From assembly GCF_001262605.1 (NCBI RefSeq), contig NZ_LGTC01000001.1, positions 3,485,001-3,549,000 of the forward strand: 64,000 nt of DNA, given 5' to 3'. The notes under the pieces are model-generated. The model did not search any database, was not told where the DNA came from, and was given only the letters and a program-made list of their open reading frames with translations. The position numbers were made by a program, and so were the translations under genes. This document shows, piece after piece, positions 53,882 to 63,454 of the stretch. The DNA comes from Pseudobacteroides cellulosolvens ATCC 35603 = DSM 2933 (lineage in GTDB: Bacteria; Bacillota; Clostridia; Acetivibrionales; DSM-2933). Each line of letters opens with the position of its first letter. The stretch's first letter is position 1.

Positions 53882-54567
53882 AGTACAACACCTCCGCTTA
53901 GAATTGGAATACTCGGCTCGAAACTGGTATCTTCCAGGTGCATATAGGCAGGATTATTGATAAAATTGCAAAGCCTTACAATATCCTGTTGTTCCAAAAT
54001 ATCGCAGCCGATTCCATTGTCCGTAAAATTACTTGCAAACTCTTTTGCTTTCATCAGTAAATCTTTTTCAGTCCCCTGCTCTGCCTTATCCCAAATAACT
54101 ACATAAAACTGGCGTTCCACCACTTCACCAGATAGAGCAAAGGTACTCATTTCAAGGATTTCCTGCTTTAAAAGCTCTTTTTGCTTCGAGTCGCTCGTTA
54201 TAAGAAGCTCTGAAAGTTCTGCAATAAGCGGTGAAATATCTACCGGTCTTGAGACAGCAATGAATTTAAAGGGATATTGTATGCTCGACATATTAGCAGT
54301 AAGCTGCTTAATTATAATGTTTTTTTCACTTTTGCTGAATAAATCAATGCTGATTGGATTGATTTTTAGATAGCATAAAATCAGACCATCTCCTGTATAG
54401 AGGAACTTACCTTTAATGTCCTTTACATTAACAAACTCATTGGCTGTTTTCCGCTCTTCACCTACTTGAAGTGCCTGTTTTTTCTTTTTCTCTGAAATCT
54501 TGATAAAAAGAAATGCGCCCCCTCCAAGGACAGCGCATATCACAATCATAATGATGGGAAAAATCAT
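53878..54567 (-). CDS. Membrane-anchored conjugation protein
   Basis: A 229-residue protein with one N-terminal membrane helix (residues 2-23) followed by a cytosolic alpha/beta domain. The pattern FKFIAVSRPVDISPLIAELSELL near residue 105 resembles the N-domain of VirB4-type proteins, as if a transfer ATPase N-terminus were supplied by a separate gene. It is coupled to the VirB4 gene by a four-base overlap, so the two probably act in one complex. Exact family not recognised. Confidence 0.6.
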   Translation of the reverse strand: MIFPIIMIVICAVLGGGAFLFIKISEKKKKQALQVGEERKTANEFVNVKDIKGKFLYTGDGLILCYLKINPISIDLFSKSEKNIIIKQLTANMSSIQYPFKFIAVSRPVDISPLIAELSELLITSDSKQKELLKQEILEMSTFALSGEVVERQFYVVIWDKAEQGTEKDLLMKAKEFASNFTDNGIGCDILEQQDIVRLCNFINNPAYMHLEDTSFEPSIPILSGGVVL

Positions 54568-55157
54568 TATGATTCCACCTCCAATTCTTCGTTTTCCATA
54601 TTTCTATAAGGTTCTTGTAGTTCTCGGTTCAACTCTTTTGCTTGCACCGATTGCAATAATAGGTCATAAACACCTGAACCTTTTTCAAAGATTTTCGCAG
54701 CTTCAAAAAAATCAGTTATACCTCGTTCCTCAGTATAGGAAATTGTTAAGTTTACATTATGGAGGGCATGGTCAATGGGTATGGTGAAGCTGCCCATTCC
54801 GGGATGATAAAAGCGGTTGTATTCCACTAATGCATGGTTTTCATCAAGGTTAAGAGTTACTCGTATTTCAAGCATTCCATGTGTATCAAAGTCCTTATCC
54901 TCGCTCTCGGTTTCCTCCGAAGTTAGCGGTTCAAAGACAAGTTCTGTCATATCTTCTATTTCCAAATATTCTCCGCTATAGCTCAAATGCCCGAAAATCT
55001 CGGAAATACTTTTCTCAGGATACTGATTTTTTTTGATGTCAAAGGCATTTTTCAGTCGATAGAAACCGCTGAAAACTGTTCCTGCACCCCAATGGGTATA
55101 GTAACCTGTAGTTTTATTGTTCTCTGTCACCTTAAAAAGGCCACGATGCCCCACCAT
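54567..55157 (-). CDS. Hypothetical protein in the conjugation operon
   Basis: A 196-residue protein, beta-rich then helical, with an acidic middle (TSEETESEDKDFD). No recognised domain. It overlaps the membrane-anchored gene by one base at TAATG. The ATG has AGGAGG upstream; the GTG two codons earlier is less likely. Its place among transfer genes suggests a mating function. Confidence 0.6.
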   Translation of the reverse strand: MVGHRGLFKVTENNKTTGYYTHWGAGTVFSGFYRLKNAFDIKKNQYPEKSISEIFGHLSYSGEYLEIEDMTELVFEPLTSEETESEDKDFDTHGMLEIRVTLNLDENHALVEYNRFYHPGMGSFTIPIDHALHNVNLTISYTEERGITDFFEAAKIFEKGSGVYDLLLQSVQAKELNRELQEPYRNMENEELEVES

Positions 55158-55170
55158 CTTCACCTCCTGT

Positions 55171-55206
55171 CAAAAAATTTCAGGTGTGCCTTATAAAGAC
55201 ACACCT
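55171..55206 (-). terminator. Terminator of the DUF3846 gene
   Basis: AGGTGTG (55,182-55,188) and CACACCT (55,200-55,206) flank a loop and are followed on the minus strand by GAAATTTTTT. It lies just after the DUF3846 stop and before the downstream transfer gene. Confidence 0.6.
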
Positions 55207-55212
55207 ATCGTA

Positions 55213-55656
55213 TTACAGTTCCAAATCTTCTTCATCATCTTGTACAAATTCCATTTGGGCTAAAAAATCATCAATGTTTACCGCAGGTTTAACTCTCGCA
55301 ATTACCATATTGTCCATCTCTTTGTAAGAGAAATATTCCGGTTCTTTGAAGCGTTCTGTATATTGTGCCACCTGCTCATCAGTTAGAGAAATGTCTTCAC
55401 CATAACCATTATCACCACAGATAAAAAAAGTACCGGCAATAACATCCCCATTATCAATTCTACGGTTACCGGTCAAACCCAATAGTTTTCCTTCTTCATT
55501 ACAATAAATGTGAGCATCATCTGTTAAATATGAGTACTCAATGGGACCACCTACCACAGCTTGCATAGCCCTAAAATCATTTTCTATATCTTTCACATAA
55601 GGCTGTTTTTGTGGCTCAACAATGAGTATTCGGATTAAGTTATTATTATCGTTCAT
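55213..55656 (-). CDS. DUF3846 domain protein
   Basis: A 147-residue protein. The order IRILIVEPQKQPYVKDI, QAVVGGPIEYSYL, then EEGKLLGL, NRRI and IAGTFFICGDN matches the DUF3846 family, common on plasmids and conjugative elements of Firmicutes. The ATG follows AAAGGAGGA. The biochemical role of the family is not known. It is followed by a terminator, so it may close a transcript shared with the secreted protein gene. Confidence 0.8.
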   Translation of the reverse strand: MNDNNNLIRILIVEPQKQPYVKDIENDFRAMQAVVGGPIEYSYLTDDAHIYCNEEGKLLGLTGNRRIDNGDVIAGTFFICGDNGYGEDISLTDEQVAQYTERFKEPEYFSYKEMDNMVIARVKPAVNIDDFLAQMEFVQDDEEDLEL

Positions 55657-55669
55657 TCAAAATCCTCCT

Positions 55670-57391
55670 TTATTGCTTTGGGGCAATATGCCAATCATCA
55701 TATAATGATCCTGAAATATTCACATAATCGCTCAAATTCATGGATAACATTCCGGCAGGTGTCCATGCATCCTGAGCATAGGTGTAGACTCTATATTGTC
55801 CGTTTGGATACCACACAGGGCTGAAATGACATCTTTGACGATAGGTGCTATATGGATTCACCTTAAATTCAAACTGTGCCGAATAACCGTTCACAGTACG
55901 GTCCAGCAATCTCCAATAGGTTTCATATGAAAATTCGGGAAAACAACTTACCGCCGTTTGTGCACCGGTTATATGGCTGCTCGGCGCAGAAGATGAGAAA
56001 TTTGTTTGGACCTTGTTATTGATACCATAACCGCTTTTCATGGTTTTATCTGTTGCGGTAGGTGACTTGCTATCAGGTGTAATATTGCTTGATGCTGTCA
56101 GACTTGCACTATAAACATCGGTAAAAAAGTCATACCATCCATGATCTTCCCACCAGCCGTTGTCAACCCAATGTCCCCATTCGCCATGATCGCACCAGTC
56201 CCAGTCGGAAATCCATACCCAATAGGGATGCCATTTTGCCCACCAGACACTCCATGTTGCATAAGTTTTCTGATTCTTGTTTGGAATGCTTGGTGCTTTA
56301 AACCCATCATTTCTGTCTTTTGCGGTTGGATCAGGCGGGGGATTTTTGTCAAGGTCAACAATTTTGGCTTTTATTACGTTTTCACTTAGATAACCTTTGT
56401 TTGTACTAACGGTTATCGTTACATTCTGTTCGGTCGATGGTGTCGTCCATTTGCACCATACCAGTTGGCTTTCTCCTTCAGGAATTACAATATTACTCAT
56501 GGTGTATATATTTCCACCGACATTAAACGTTACCGTTGCAGGACCATCTGGATTGATTTCTTTTGTCGTATTCAGTGTTACAGCAGTAATCACCTGAGTG
56601 TTGGTTCTATATTCAATTGACGTATCAACCGGGTCAGTGGGCGAAGCATCTTTATAGCTTACAATTCCTAAACCCAAATAAGTAATAATTGTCGTATTGG
56701 ATTGCCTTCCAGACGACGAGCCATTCCATGCAGGAAATCCCAAATCAGAACGTTCTAAAAACATAGCCAGTGGCAAGTTTTGATGGGTTAAGCTGACCAT
56801 CTTACTCCTCAAACCACCGTTTTGTATCTGATCGTACAAAGCAGCTTCATGAGCTGTCATCCCCATCTGTATTCCTTGATACTTAAAATAGGCAATTGGT
56901 TCAAGGAGCAATTTATAATTCCCAGTCGTAAGTTGCTCAAAAGAGATATCAAAATCATTGGCAATCATTCGAGCTGCACCATCGGAACAAAAATAGTTTT
57001 TTATTGCTTCAATACTTGCGCTTACACTGCCACTGCTTATAATTCTCGGTAAAGACACAGCTGGACTGTGATATTGATAACTCCCCATAACAGGCGAAAG
57101 TTGGCTTCCGTTTCGATAGTGAATCTTTGATTTTTTCCCAAAATGCACTATATTTACTGATGGACTTTGATTTGTATAGTCAATGGGTGTCCCAACAGGC
57201 TTTCCTGTTTGTGTATCGATGATGGTAACTCTGACACCATCGTTACCGGGTATCCAGGAGTTTTGACTTGTACCGTTTCCCATCCCACCGCCACCATTAT
57301 CTATGTTTCCATCCCCTTCTGCAAAAGCTGTTAACGGAGACACAAACAAAAGAACGAAGATTAGAAATATAGAAAATATTTTGCTTTTCAT
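55670..57391 (-). CDS. Secreted tryptophan-rich element surface protein
   Basis: A 573-residue protein with a signal peptide (cleavage after AFA, residue 24). The mature part is beta-rich. Residues 380-419 contain 13 tryptophans in 40 residues, alternating with aspartate and histidine (WWAKW, DWDW, WWEDHGW). The C-terminal domain resembles a beta-sandwich. No sortase motif or transmembrane helix is visible at the end. It lies in the transfer region and is probably exposed on the cell surface, perhaps in mating contact. Family not recognised. Confidence 0.7.
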   Translation of the reverse strand: MKSKIFSIFLIFVLLFVSPLTAFAEGDGNIDNGGGGMGNGTSQNSWIPGNDGVRVTIIDTQTGKPVGTPIDYTNQSPSVNIVHFGKKSKIHYRNGSQLSPVMGSYQYHSPAVSLPRIISSGSVSASIEAIKNYFCSDGAARMIANDFDISFEQLTTGNYKLLLEPIAYFKYQGIQMGMTAHEAALYDQIQNGGLRSKMVSLTHQNLPLAMFLERSDLGFPAWNGSSSGRQSNTTIITYLGLGIVSYKDASPTDPVDTSIEYRTNTQVITAVTLNTTKEINPDGPATVTFNVGGNIYTMSNIVIPEGESQLVWCKWTTPSTEQNVTITVSTNKGYLSENVIKAKIVDLDKNPPPDPTAKDRNDGFKAPSIPNKNQKTYATWSVWWAKWHPYWVWISDWDWCDHGEWGHWVDNGWWEDHGWYDFFTDVYSASLTASSNITPDSKSPTATDKTMKSGYGINNKVQTNFSSSAPSSHITGAQTAVSCFPEFSYETYWRLLDRTVNGYSAQFEFKVNPYSTYRQRCHFSPVWYPNGQYRVYTYAQDAWTPAGMLSMNLSDYVNISGSLYDDWHIAPKQ

Positions 57392-57405
57392 CTTGGCCTC
57401 CTTCT

Positions 57406-57443
57406 AAAATAAAAAGAGGCAAATCTTTACGACTTACCTCTGC
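57406..57443 (-). terminator. Terminator after the surface protein gene
   Basis: GAGG/CCTC arms with an extended imperfect stem, followed on the minus strand by TTTTTATTTT. It lies in the gap between the proline-rich surface protein gene and the tryptophan-rich one. Confidence 0.55.
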
Positions 57444-57461
57444 TTAAATGCCTATATTCAG

Positions 57462-58031
57462 TTAATTCATGTTACCAATTTGCTTATTCCAGTCCCCATC
57501 CGATTGGCTTTTGATTTCTTGATTTGAACCACTGTTCTTGACCCAGCCAAAACCGGGAACATAGACTTCGCCTTTGCTGTTGGTTTCACCGCCCGTCGGC
57601 TTACCCTCTTTGGGTTTAGTAGGCTCTACCGGTTTGACCGTTACGGTAGGTTTTTTGTCCGAATTGGTCAGGTTTGTATCTTTAGGAATAACATGTGGTT
57701 TGTCATTATCCACTGCTGTGTCGGGCTTTGCGGGCGGTTGAGGTTTCACAGGGATTTCCGTCAACTGAATATCGTTTGGTTTTAATGTATTTGTGTCCTG
57801 TGTCTCTTTCGGAGTAACCTCCTGCACAGTAACAATTGGTTCATTTACTTTATCATTTTGAATTTCGCCCACAGATACAGGATTATTTGTATCCTGCGAG
57901 GTGGCCGGTAATTTAGTTTTGTCCGTTCCTTCTCCAAGCACTGCAAATATCCCTACAACGAGCAGAACACACAAAGCAGACAATCCTGCAATTATAAATC
58001 CCTTTTTCATTTTAAGGGTTAATTTTTCCAT
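57462..58031 (-). CDS. Membrane-anchored proline-rich protein
   Basis: A 189-residue protein with an N-terminal membrane helix (about 11-30) and an extracellular Pro/Thr/Lys-rich stalk (PVKPQPPAKPD, then VEPTKPKEGK) ending in a short GFGWVKN segment. It is likely a surface or mating-contact protein. The ATG has GAAGGAGG upstream. No motif beyond the composition is recognised. Confidence 0.65.
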   Translation of the reverse strand: MEKLTLKMKKGFIIAGLSALCVLLVVGIFAVLGEGTDKTKLPATSQDTNNPVSVGEIQNDKVNEPIVTVQEVTPKETQDTNTLKPNDIQLTEIPVKPQPPAKPDTAVDNDKPHVIPKDTNLTNSDKKPTVTVKPVEPTKPKEGKPTGGETNSKGEVYVPGFGWVKNSGSNQEIKSQSDGDWNKQIGNMN

Positions 58032-58188
58032 AACAACATACCTCCTTCAAAGGCATAAATCAATATATCAAGTTGTACAGCTTCTTGGCTACATTATACC
58101 ACCGGACTTGCGTAACGTCCAGTAATAATTACGCACTATGTTTCATATCATTTCTGATGTTTTATCAACATAAATCATATAGGCTCTA

Positions 58189-58734
58189 TCAGAACTTAGG
58201 TGTGTAACCGGCTTTGAGTTTCATTTTTATCTGCATCGGCGGTAGATGCCCCCATCCAAAAGATAAGGGCACAGCTATATCAACTGTACCCTCAACGGTG
58301 AGCTGGCTGATTCCGTTTATATTTGACGGAGCCAAAGGAGCATTGGTTACACTTACCGACAATCCCGAAACTGCATACTCCAATGTACTGCCGGCATACT
58401 TTACATACTTGCCATTTTCTTGTTTCAATCCAAGATTATCCTTGAGCCTTCCGTAAACGTCGCCGGTTGTTATATTTTGATTCCAGGATGTCCCTGAAAG
58501 AACATATCCTCCTGAGTACCCTTCACGCAGACCGTTATAAGCTTCATCCCAATTTTCAGTAGCTACATCAATTACTGCTGATTGGACAGCATCTCTTACA
58601 CCTACAGCCACTATCATCAGTCGCATATACTCAAAGGCAGAACTGGACAAAATAATGATAGCAAGTACAACTGCAATAATTAAAGGTGTAGAACTGCCCG
58701 TTTTATCAGATAGGACATTTTTCAGTTTCGTCAC
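58189..58734 (-). CDS. TadE-like pseudopilin
   Basis: A 181-residue protein with an N-terminal membrane helix after a short basic stretch (SDKTGSSTPLIIAVVLAIIIL), the arrangement of TadE-type pseudopilins and related minor pilins. The rest is a beta-rich periplasm-facing domain. The GTG start overlaps the stop of the TadE/DUF4320 gene by four bases. It should be assembled by the TadA/B/C proteins encoded upstream. Confidence 0.68.
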   Translation of the reverse strand: MTKLKNVLSDKTGSSTPLIIAVVLAIIILSSSAFEYMRLMIVAVGVRDAVQSAVIDVATENWDEAYNGLREGYSGGYVLSGTSWNQNITTGDVYGRLKDNLGLKQENGKYVKYAGSTLEYAVSGLSVSVTNAPLAPSNINGISQLTVEGTVDIAVPLSFGWGHLPPMQIKMKLKAGYTPKF

Positions 58735-59126
58735 TTATGATACACCTCCGATGCACCCGTTGCTTTTGACGTTAATGTGATTGGAAATGAAGCAAATTCG
58801 CCAAACAGCCCAATGTTTACGGAAGTGGTCAAAGTAACGGTAAATTCCTCATTGAGTTGAATATTGCCCATTCTCGACCATTGTATTGTAGGGTTTAATC
58901 CTGTTTGATTACGAAGTTGTTCCGCTTTGACTGTGGTAGCACTTCCTACGCCACCGGCAATTTCAGCAGTCCTGCAAAGTTCAGTGGCAAATGTATCTAA
59001 TTGTTGCTTTGCGATAAATACAGGCATAACCTTGACAAAAAGCGCCAAGACCATTGCAATCGCCAAAACCAAAACACATGCATCAACAAAGCTCGCACCT
59101 TTTTTATCTTTAAATAACTCGATCAA
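58731..59126 (-). CDS. DUF4320/TadE-like pseudopilin
   Basis: A 131-residue protein with KKGASFVDACVLVLAIAMVLALFVKV at the N-terminus: a hydrophobic helix after a charged lead and an acidic residue near the mature start, typical of TadE-like DUF4320 proteins. The TTG start has GGAGGGTC upstream. It is translationally coupled to the next pseudopilin gene and lies 36 bases after the TadC-like gene. Confidence 0.78.
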   Translation of the reverse strand: MIELFKDKKGASFVDACVLVLAIAMVLALFVKVMPVFIAKQQLDTFATELCRTAEIAGGVGSATTVKAEQLRNQTGLNPTIQWSRMGNIQLNEEFTVTLTTSVNIGLFGEFASFPITLTSKATGASEVYHK

Positions 59127-59162
59127 TTGTGACCCTCCTTTCCTTGAACATGAAAAATACAG

Positions 59163-60050
59163 TTAGAACATCTTGCCGAGTGCATTAATAATCTCATAAC
59201 CAAGGATGCCAAGATACATGAACAGGAAGCAGCCGAGCATGGTAAATGAATATTTCTTAACCTTTCCAGGCTGTTTCATAGCAATCAATTTCAGCTTTTG
59301 AAGTTCCATTTGCTTAAAAGCATGGTTAAGCATTTCAAAATACATGACTCCGTTATCTCCGCGTTTTACAGATATAAGCCCTCGCACAACATCGGACAGC
59401 ATGGTGCTGCCGATTCGAGATTCCAACCTTGTAAGTGCTGTTTCTTCGTTACCTGATTTCATGTCTGCAATAGTTATTTCAAGTTCCTGTCTGAAACTTT
59501 CTCCTGCACTTTTTTGATAGGATTGCAAAATCGCCGGAACATCGCGAGTGGCTTTTAACGACTGTGATACCGTGGAAACAAACCTTGGCAATTCATATTC
59601 AATTTCTTCTCTCTTTTGTCGTAAAATTTCATCAGCAAAGCGAAGCTCTTTGAAAAGCACCGCAATAGCCAATAATATGATAACCGGTGCTAAAATTGGG
59701 AGCATGGGTAAAATGGGTATAAGCAAAGCAGCAATCAGCCCTGATTTAACCCAAGCTTTTGCAATATAGGTTTCAGGTGTCAGTTTGATTCCTGCGGACT
59801 TTAAAGTAGCAGTCATTTTTCTTTTCTTGTAATCGTCCATCCTTATAAATTTAGAAAACTTGGAAGCCAATTCAAAAATAATGACTTCCATGTTTTTTGT
59901 TTGCTTTTTATCCTGCCTTGCAACATTTAAGACTGCTTTGGTTGTTGCTATTCTCGGCAGGTGTAGTGCCTGAGCAAGGATAAAATACATACCACTTGCC
60001 AGCAGCAGTCCAGAAGCAGTTAAAATGAAGAATAACATCAAATCTCCCAT
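59163..60050 (-). CDS. tadC: TadC-like inner membrane protein (T2SF domain)
   Basis: A 295-residue protein with membrane segments at about 3-25, 108-135 and 268-290 and a central cytosolic helical T2SF domain (PRFVSTVSQSL, then SAGESFRQELEI). This is the layout of GspF/TadC proteins. Together with TadB and TadA homologues it should form the assembly platform of a pilus or pseudopilus. The start overlaps the RadC-like gene by 13 bases. Confidence 0.82.
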   Translation of the reverse strand: MGDLMLFFILTASGLLLASGMYFILAQALHLPRIATTKAVLNVARQDKKQTKNMEVIIFELASKFSKFIRMDDYKKRKMTATLKSAGIKLTPETYIAKAWVKSGLIAALLIPILPMLPILAPVIILLAIAVLFKELRFADEILRQKREEIEYELPRFVSTVSQSLKATRDVPAILQSYQKSAGESFRQELEITIADMKSGNEETALTRLESRIGSTMLSDVVRGLISVKRGDNGVMYFEMLNHAFKQMELQKLKLIAMKQPGKVKKYSFTMLGCFLFMYLGILGYEIINALGKMF

Positions 60051-60820
60051 TCATCTTCCTCCTCGCCATCCTGTTCAAAGCAATACATGCTGTCCAGTTC
60101 TAAATCGTCTTTGTTCAACATATCAGCATTGAAGCCCATTATTTCTTCTTTGGCCATCTTTCTATCACTCAAAGGAATTGCGTCATAACTTACATGAGGG
60201 GATGGATGGGGAATGCTTCCCCTCTCGGCCATGGAGTGGTAATTGATATTTGCAACGATAATATGGTCTACCACACTGATCTGAAGTGGTGCAAAGATGG
60301 ATACCAACTTTTCTGTGATATCTCGGTCTTGGATTGAAGGATTTAGGCTTCCCCCAGGGTGATTATGAGCTAAAATGATTGATTTGCAGTCACAGTCAAG
60401 AGCAGCCTTTAGAATCATCCTTGGATAAACAACTGCTTCTCCAATACTTCCCTCAGAAAATGTTCTTGTTTCGATGATGTTGTTGCCGCTATCTAAAAAG
60501 GCTGCCATGAACTTCTCTCTGTCTTTAATTCCGCCCAATAAAGAAACAAAATACTCCCCTGCTACCGTAGAAGAGTTTAATACAATCTTGTTCTCCTTCT
60601 CCTGTAATTTGAGAAGTTTATAGGTAGATATAAACTCATTTAAGACATAGATCTTTTCAAGCTGCTGTTTGTTAGGCTCAATAATGTTGGGGTGTTCCAA
60701 AACATTAAAGAGATTGTTCTCGGCTGCATATTTTTTGAGTTTACTTTCAGAAATCCCTGTAAGCCTTGTCAAACCTTTAATGAAACTGGATGCATAAGCC
60801 TCATCATACTTTTTCTTCAC
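60038..60820 (-). CDS. RadC-like JAB/MPN domain protein
   Basis: A 260-residue protein with a helical N-terminus and a RadC-type JAB domain. The metal-binding motif HNHPGGSLNPSIQDRD is complete. RadC-like proteins are frequent on conjugative elements, phages and islands, with a suggested role in DNA repair, anti-restriction or recombination. Here it lies between TadB and TadC genes, so it is cotranscribed with the transfer machinery. The start is a GTG overlapping the previous stop. Confidence 0.85.
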   Translation of the reverse strand: MKKKYDEAYASSFIKGLTRLTGISESKLKKYAAENNLFNVLEHPNIIEPNKQQLEKIYVLNEFISTYKLLKLQEKENKIVLNSSTVAGEYFVSLLGGIKDREKFMAAFLDSGNNIIETRTFSEGSIGEAVVYPRMILKAALDCDCKSIILAHNHPGGSLNPSIQDRDITEKLVSIFAPLQISVVDHIIVANINYHSMAERGSIPHPSPHVSYDAIPLSDRKMAKEEIMGFNADMLNKDDLELDSMYCFEQDGEEEDEWEI

Positions 60821-61116
60821 TGCTTTGCACCACCTTCCGTGCTGTCAATCTTCTGTGTTCTTATTTCATCTATCAGTACCTCCGGCATTACCTCTTCGCC
60901 CATACCAAACAGCACGAGTCTAACAGCATTCAACTTTTCAAAGACATCTGCTGAAAAATCAAAGGTTTCAAGGTTCTTGAAAAATCCCCCTGCTCCATAG
61001 TACTGGATGCACCTGCTGATTTGTTCTGTAATGTCCGAATCAACTTCAAAGAGCTTCCCTAATAGTTGGGAAGCCCTTTCATAATCTTTCTGTTTAATTG
61101 TTTTATCTTGTAACAT
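60817..61116 (-). CDS. Hypothetical protein between TadB and RadC-like genes
   Basis: A 99-residue, helical, acidic protein with no recognised domain. It overlaps the RadC-like gene by four bases and lies 60 bases after the TadB-like gene. The ATG has AAAGGAG upstream. A small regulatory or assembly protein is possible. Confidence 0.65.
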   Translation of the reverse strand: MLQDKTIKQKDYERASQLLGKLFEVDSDITEQISRCIQYYGAGGFFKNLETFDFSADVFEKLNAVRLVLFGMGEEVMPEVLIDEIRTQKIDSTEGGAKQ

Positions 61117-61175
61117 GGTAAAAACTCCTTTCTTGCTTATATTTGCGCTAAGTAATCTGTGGTTTTGATTTGATA

Positions 61176-62105
61176 CTACCTCTTATACTCGATTGGTTTG
61201 GTAAGCCTGATTACTGCGGCAAAAGAAATAAGTATTGCGAAAGCACATATAGCCAATATTCCCTTACCAAGTGCCGTATTCATGAGTACCGAATACCAGT
61301 CTCTGTTTAAGAAATAAATAAGCGGAATATTTGCCACCAAAAGCAGAGCCATTGTGATAAACTCTTTCAACGGTTCATACATCAGATAATCCAGCTCTGC
61401 TGAAACAATTCGCATATCAGAGAGCTTTGAGATGATTGGTGACAATGTAGTTTTTAGTGTTTTGTCCTCCTGGCAGGCAATCATGGCATCTACCCACTCA
61501 CTAAAAACATAATGGTTCAGCTTTGGTTTCATATCAGAAAGAGCCTGCTTCACATTAACATTAATCATTTTTGCCTGTGTCAAGAATGATTGAAAAACAT
61601 TGGAGATTGGTGGATTCAGATAGGTGATATTCTCCTGAACAGCAGTAATAATACTCTCATTTCTCAAATAGCTTGTGGTAATTATTGATAGAGCTGTTTC
61701 CATTTCTGCATTCATCTGCTTTTTGTAGGAATGAGAAGTAAAAATTAAATACCAAAAAGGGACAAGAGCCAGCCCAATTGAAGCAACAGGAACCATTAGA
61801 AAGTTATCCATGAGAACAGAAGCAAATAACCCTATTACCATGAGAAAAAAGGATAACGCACATATTGCTCCGAATTTGCCCTCCTTGCCCATGAGGGATA
61901 AAACCTCTTTGGCATCTCTTACAGTTTTTCTGATTCCCTTAACAGGCTTTGGATTTTTTATTGCTTCAATTCTCTTTCCAATCGGTGTTTTGCGGTTCTG
62001 AAAGGGTTTTACAATATTTTCGGCAAACTCAAAAGGCGATAAATTTAAAATCAAAAAAAATCCTGCAATCAGACCTACAAAGGCAATTAAAATAAATAAT
62101 GTCAT
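61176..62105 (-). CDS. tadB: TadB-like inner membrane protein
   Basis: A 309-residue protein with four membrane segments (about 4-22, 82-100, 107-125 and two near the C-terminus at 255-270 and 282-300). The cytosolic centre (TALSIITTSYLRNESIITAVQEN) is the T2SF-like part. It is paired with the TadC homologue. The ATG overlaps the TadA stop by four bases. Confidence 0.82.
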   Translation of the reverse strand: MTLFILIAFVGLIAGFFLILNLSPFEFAENIVKPFQNRKTPIGKRIEAIKNPKPVKGIRKTVRDAKEVLSLMGKEGKFGAICALSFFLMVIGLFASVLMDNFLMVPVASIGLALVPFWYLIFTSHSYKKQMNAEMETALSIITTSYLRNESIITAVQENITYLNPPISNVFQSFLTQAKMINVNVKQALSDMKPKLNHYVFSEWVDAMIACQEDKTLKTTLSPIISKLSDMRIVSAELDYLMYEPLKEFITMALLLVANIPLIYFLNRDWYSVLMNTALGKGILAICAFAILISFAAVIRLTKPIEYKR

Positions 62106-63454
62106 GCTACATCAGCTCCTTCTGTGATTTTTTCAAGCAGACTCACAGGCATACCGTTTTCAAGAAGTCGCTTTTGCAGACTTTGCGATATATTGCCGAC
62201 CTTCTGATATTTACCCTTAATCTGCACCTTGCCATCCACAACTGTATTTTCAGTGATATGGTAACGAAAAAGAGTGTGAATTTTGCGTGTCCCGTCTTCG
62301 CAAATCTCACACTCTGTTATTTCCATGACTTTACGGCTGTTATCCTCTAACTTCTTAATAAACATGACCAGCGGAAAGGCCTCAGTCACAAGGTTATATA
62401 AGGTCTTATCATTGATATCATATTTCTGGGTACACAGTGTTACCATACGATGATATGTTGCGGTACAACTGTTTGCATGGGTTGTAGTAATAACGGCATG
62501 ACCGGTTCGAGCTGCTTCCTGGGCTGCAAAAGCTTCTGCCGATTTCATCTCACCGACGCAGATAACATCAGGGTTACAAGTAAGGGCATACTCCAGAAGT
62601 TTTTCCTGGTCAATATTCTGCTTGGGGTCTTCCGAATATCGGGTGACGGTATGCACCACATTGTTGATGACGTTACCCCTTTCATCCTCTTTTACAAGGT
62701 CAAATTCTCGACAGCCATTCTCAATGGTAAAGATACGTTTTTCATCGGGAACGGTAGATAAAAGCCAGCTCATCAAAGTGGTTTTGCCTGAACCCGTACT
62801 ACCGGTTACACACATTGACAACCCATATCTCAAACAGGTACTTAAAAAGTCCAACATTTGTGCTGTGGCCGTATTATTTTTTATAAAATCATTTCTCCTC
62901 AGTTTTTGAGGATTAACAATACGGATTGAAGCAGCCACACCCTTATCTGCATCAGTGATAGGGTTTCCCAAAACAGTAATACGGATTTTGTTGGAAAGAT
63001 GCCCCACCACACCGGGCTGTGAGTTATCAAGTATCATACCCGATTTGTGAAGTAATCTGCGGACTACATCAACGGCGTGTTCAGGACTGCTAAACTTCTC
63101 AGTGGAAGGGAGAACCCTTCCATCTGAATAAGTTATCTTGACATCTTTCCAACTGTTGATATTGATCTCCTCAATATTGGTTGCAAAAAGATATTGGGTT
63201 AGAAAAGAGAACTCTGCCATCTCTGTATACAGGCGTTCAACGAGTTCTTCTCCATCCATGCCTTCTACGCCCAATCTGTAATCCGTAAGGTATTTTGCAA
63301 TAAATGCTGTTATTTGTTGTTTCTGTTCTGCCGGGTTATTTGCAATCATGGTAGCATATTTACTTGATAAGTATTCCTGTATTTCCTTTAGAACCTCAGA
63401 GAATCCCTTTTTGTTTTTGGCTACATTATAGAACAGGCCGATGTTTCTACTCAT
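62102..63454 (-). CDS. tadA: TadA/CpaF family secretion ATPase
   Basis: A 450-residue ATPase. Walker A is GSTGSGKT at about 218-225, the Asp box and Walker B region include VICVGEMKSAEAFAAQEAARTGH, and TTHANS is the histidine-containing motif, all typical of CpaF/VirB11-type ATPases. It should power pilus or pseudopilus assembly with TadB and TadC. The ATG follows GGAGGTG and overlaps the TadZ stop by eight bases; the frame could also start at a TTG two codons earlier. Confidence 0.9.
   Translation of the reverse strand: MSRNIGLFYNVAKNKKGFSEVLKEIQEYLSSKYATMIANNPAEQKQQITAFIAKYLTDYRLGVEGMDGEELVERLYTEMAEFSFLTQYLFATNIEEININSWKDVKITYSDGRVLPSTEKFSSPEHAVDVVRRLLHKSGMILDNSQPGVVGHLSNKIRITVLGNPITDADKGVAASIRIVNPQKLRRNDFIKNNTATAQMLDFLSTCLRYGLSMCVTGSTGSGKTTLMSWLLSTVPDEKRIFTIENGCREFDLVKEDERGNVINNVVHTVTRYSEDPKQNIDQEKLLEYALTCNPDVICVGEMKSAEAFAAQEAARTGHAVITTTHANSCTATYHRMVTLCTQKYDINDKTLYNLVTEAFPLVMFIKKLEDNSRKVMEITECEICEDGTRKIHTLFRYHITENTVVDGKVQIKGKYQKVGNISQSLQKRLLENGMPVSLLEKITEGADVA

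Noticed and set aside
52043..54567. VirB4 gene split by a frameshift into two parts
   Set aside because: The overlap is a clean GTGA start-stop coupling and the 612-residue protein has a normal N-terminus for this group, so two separate genes are more likely.
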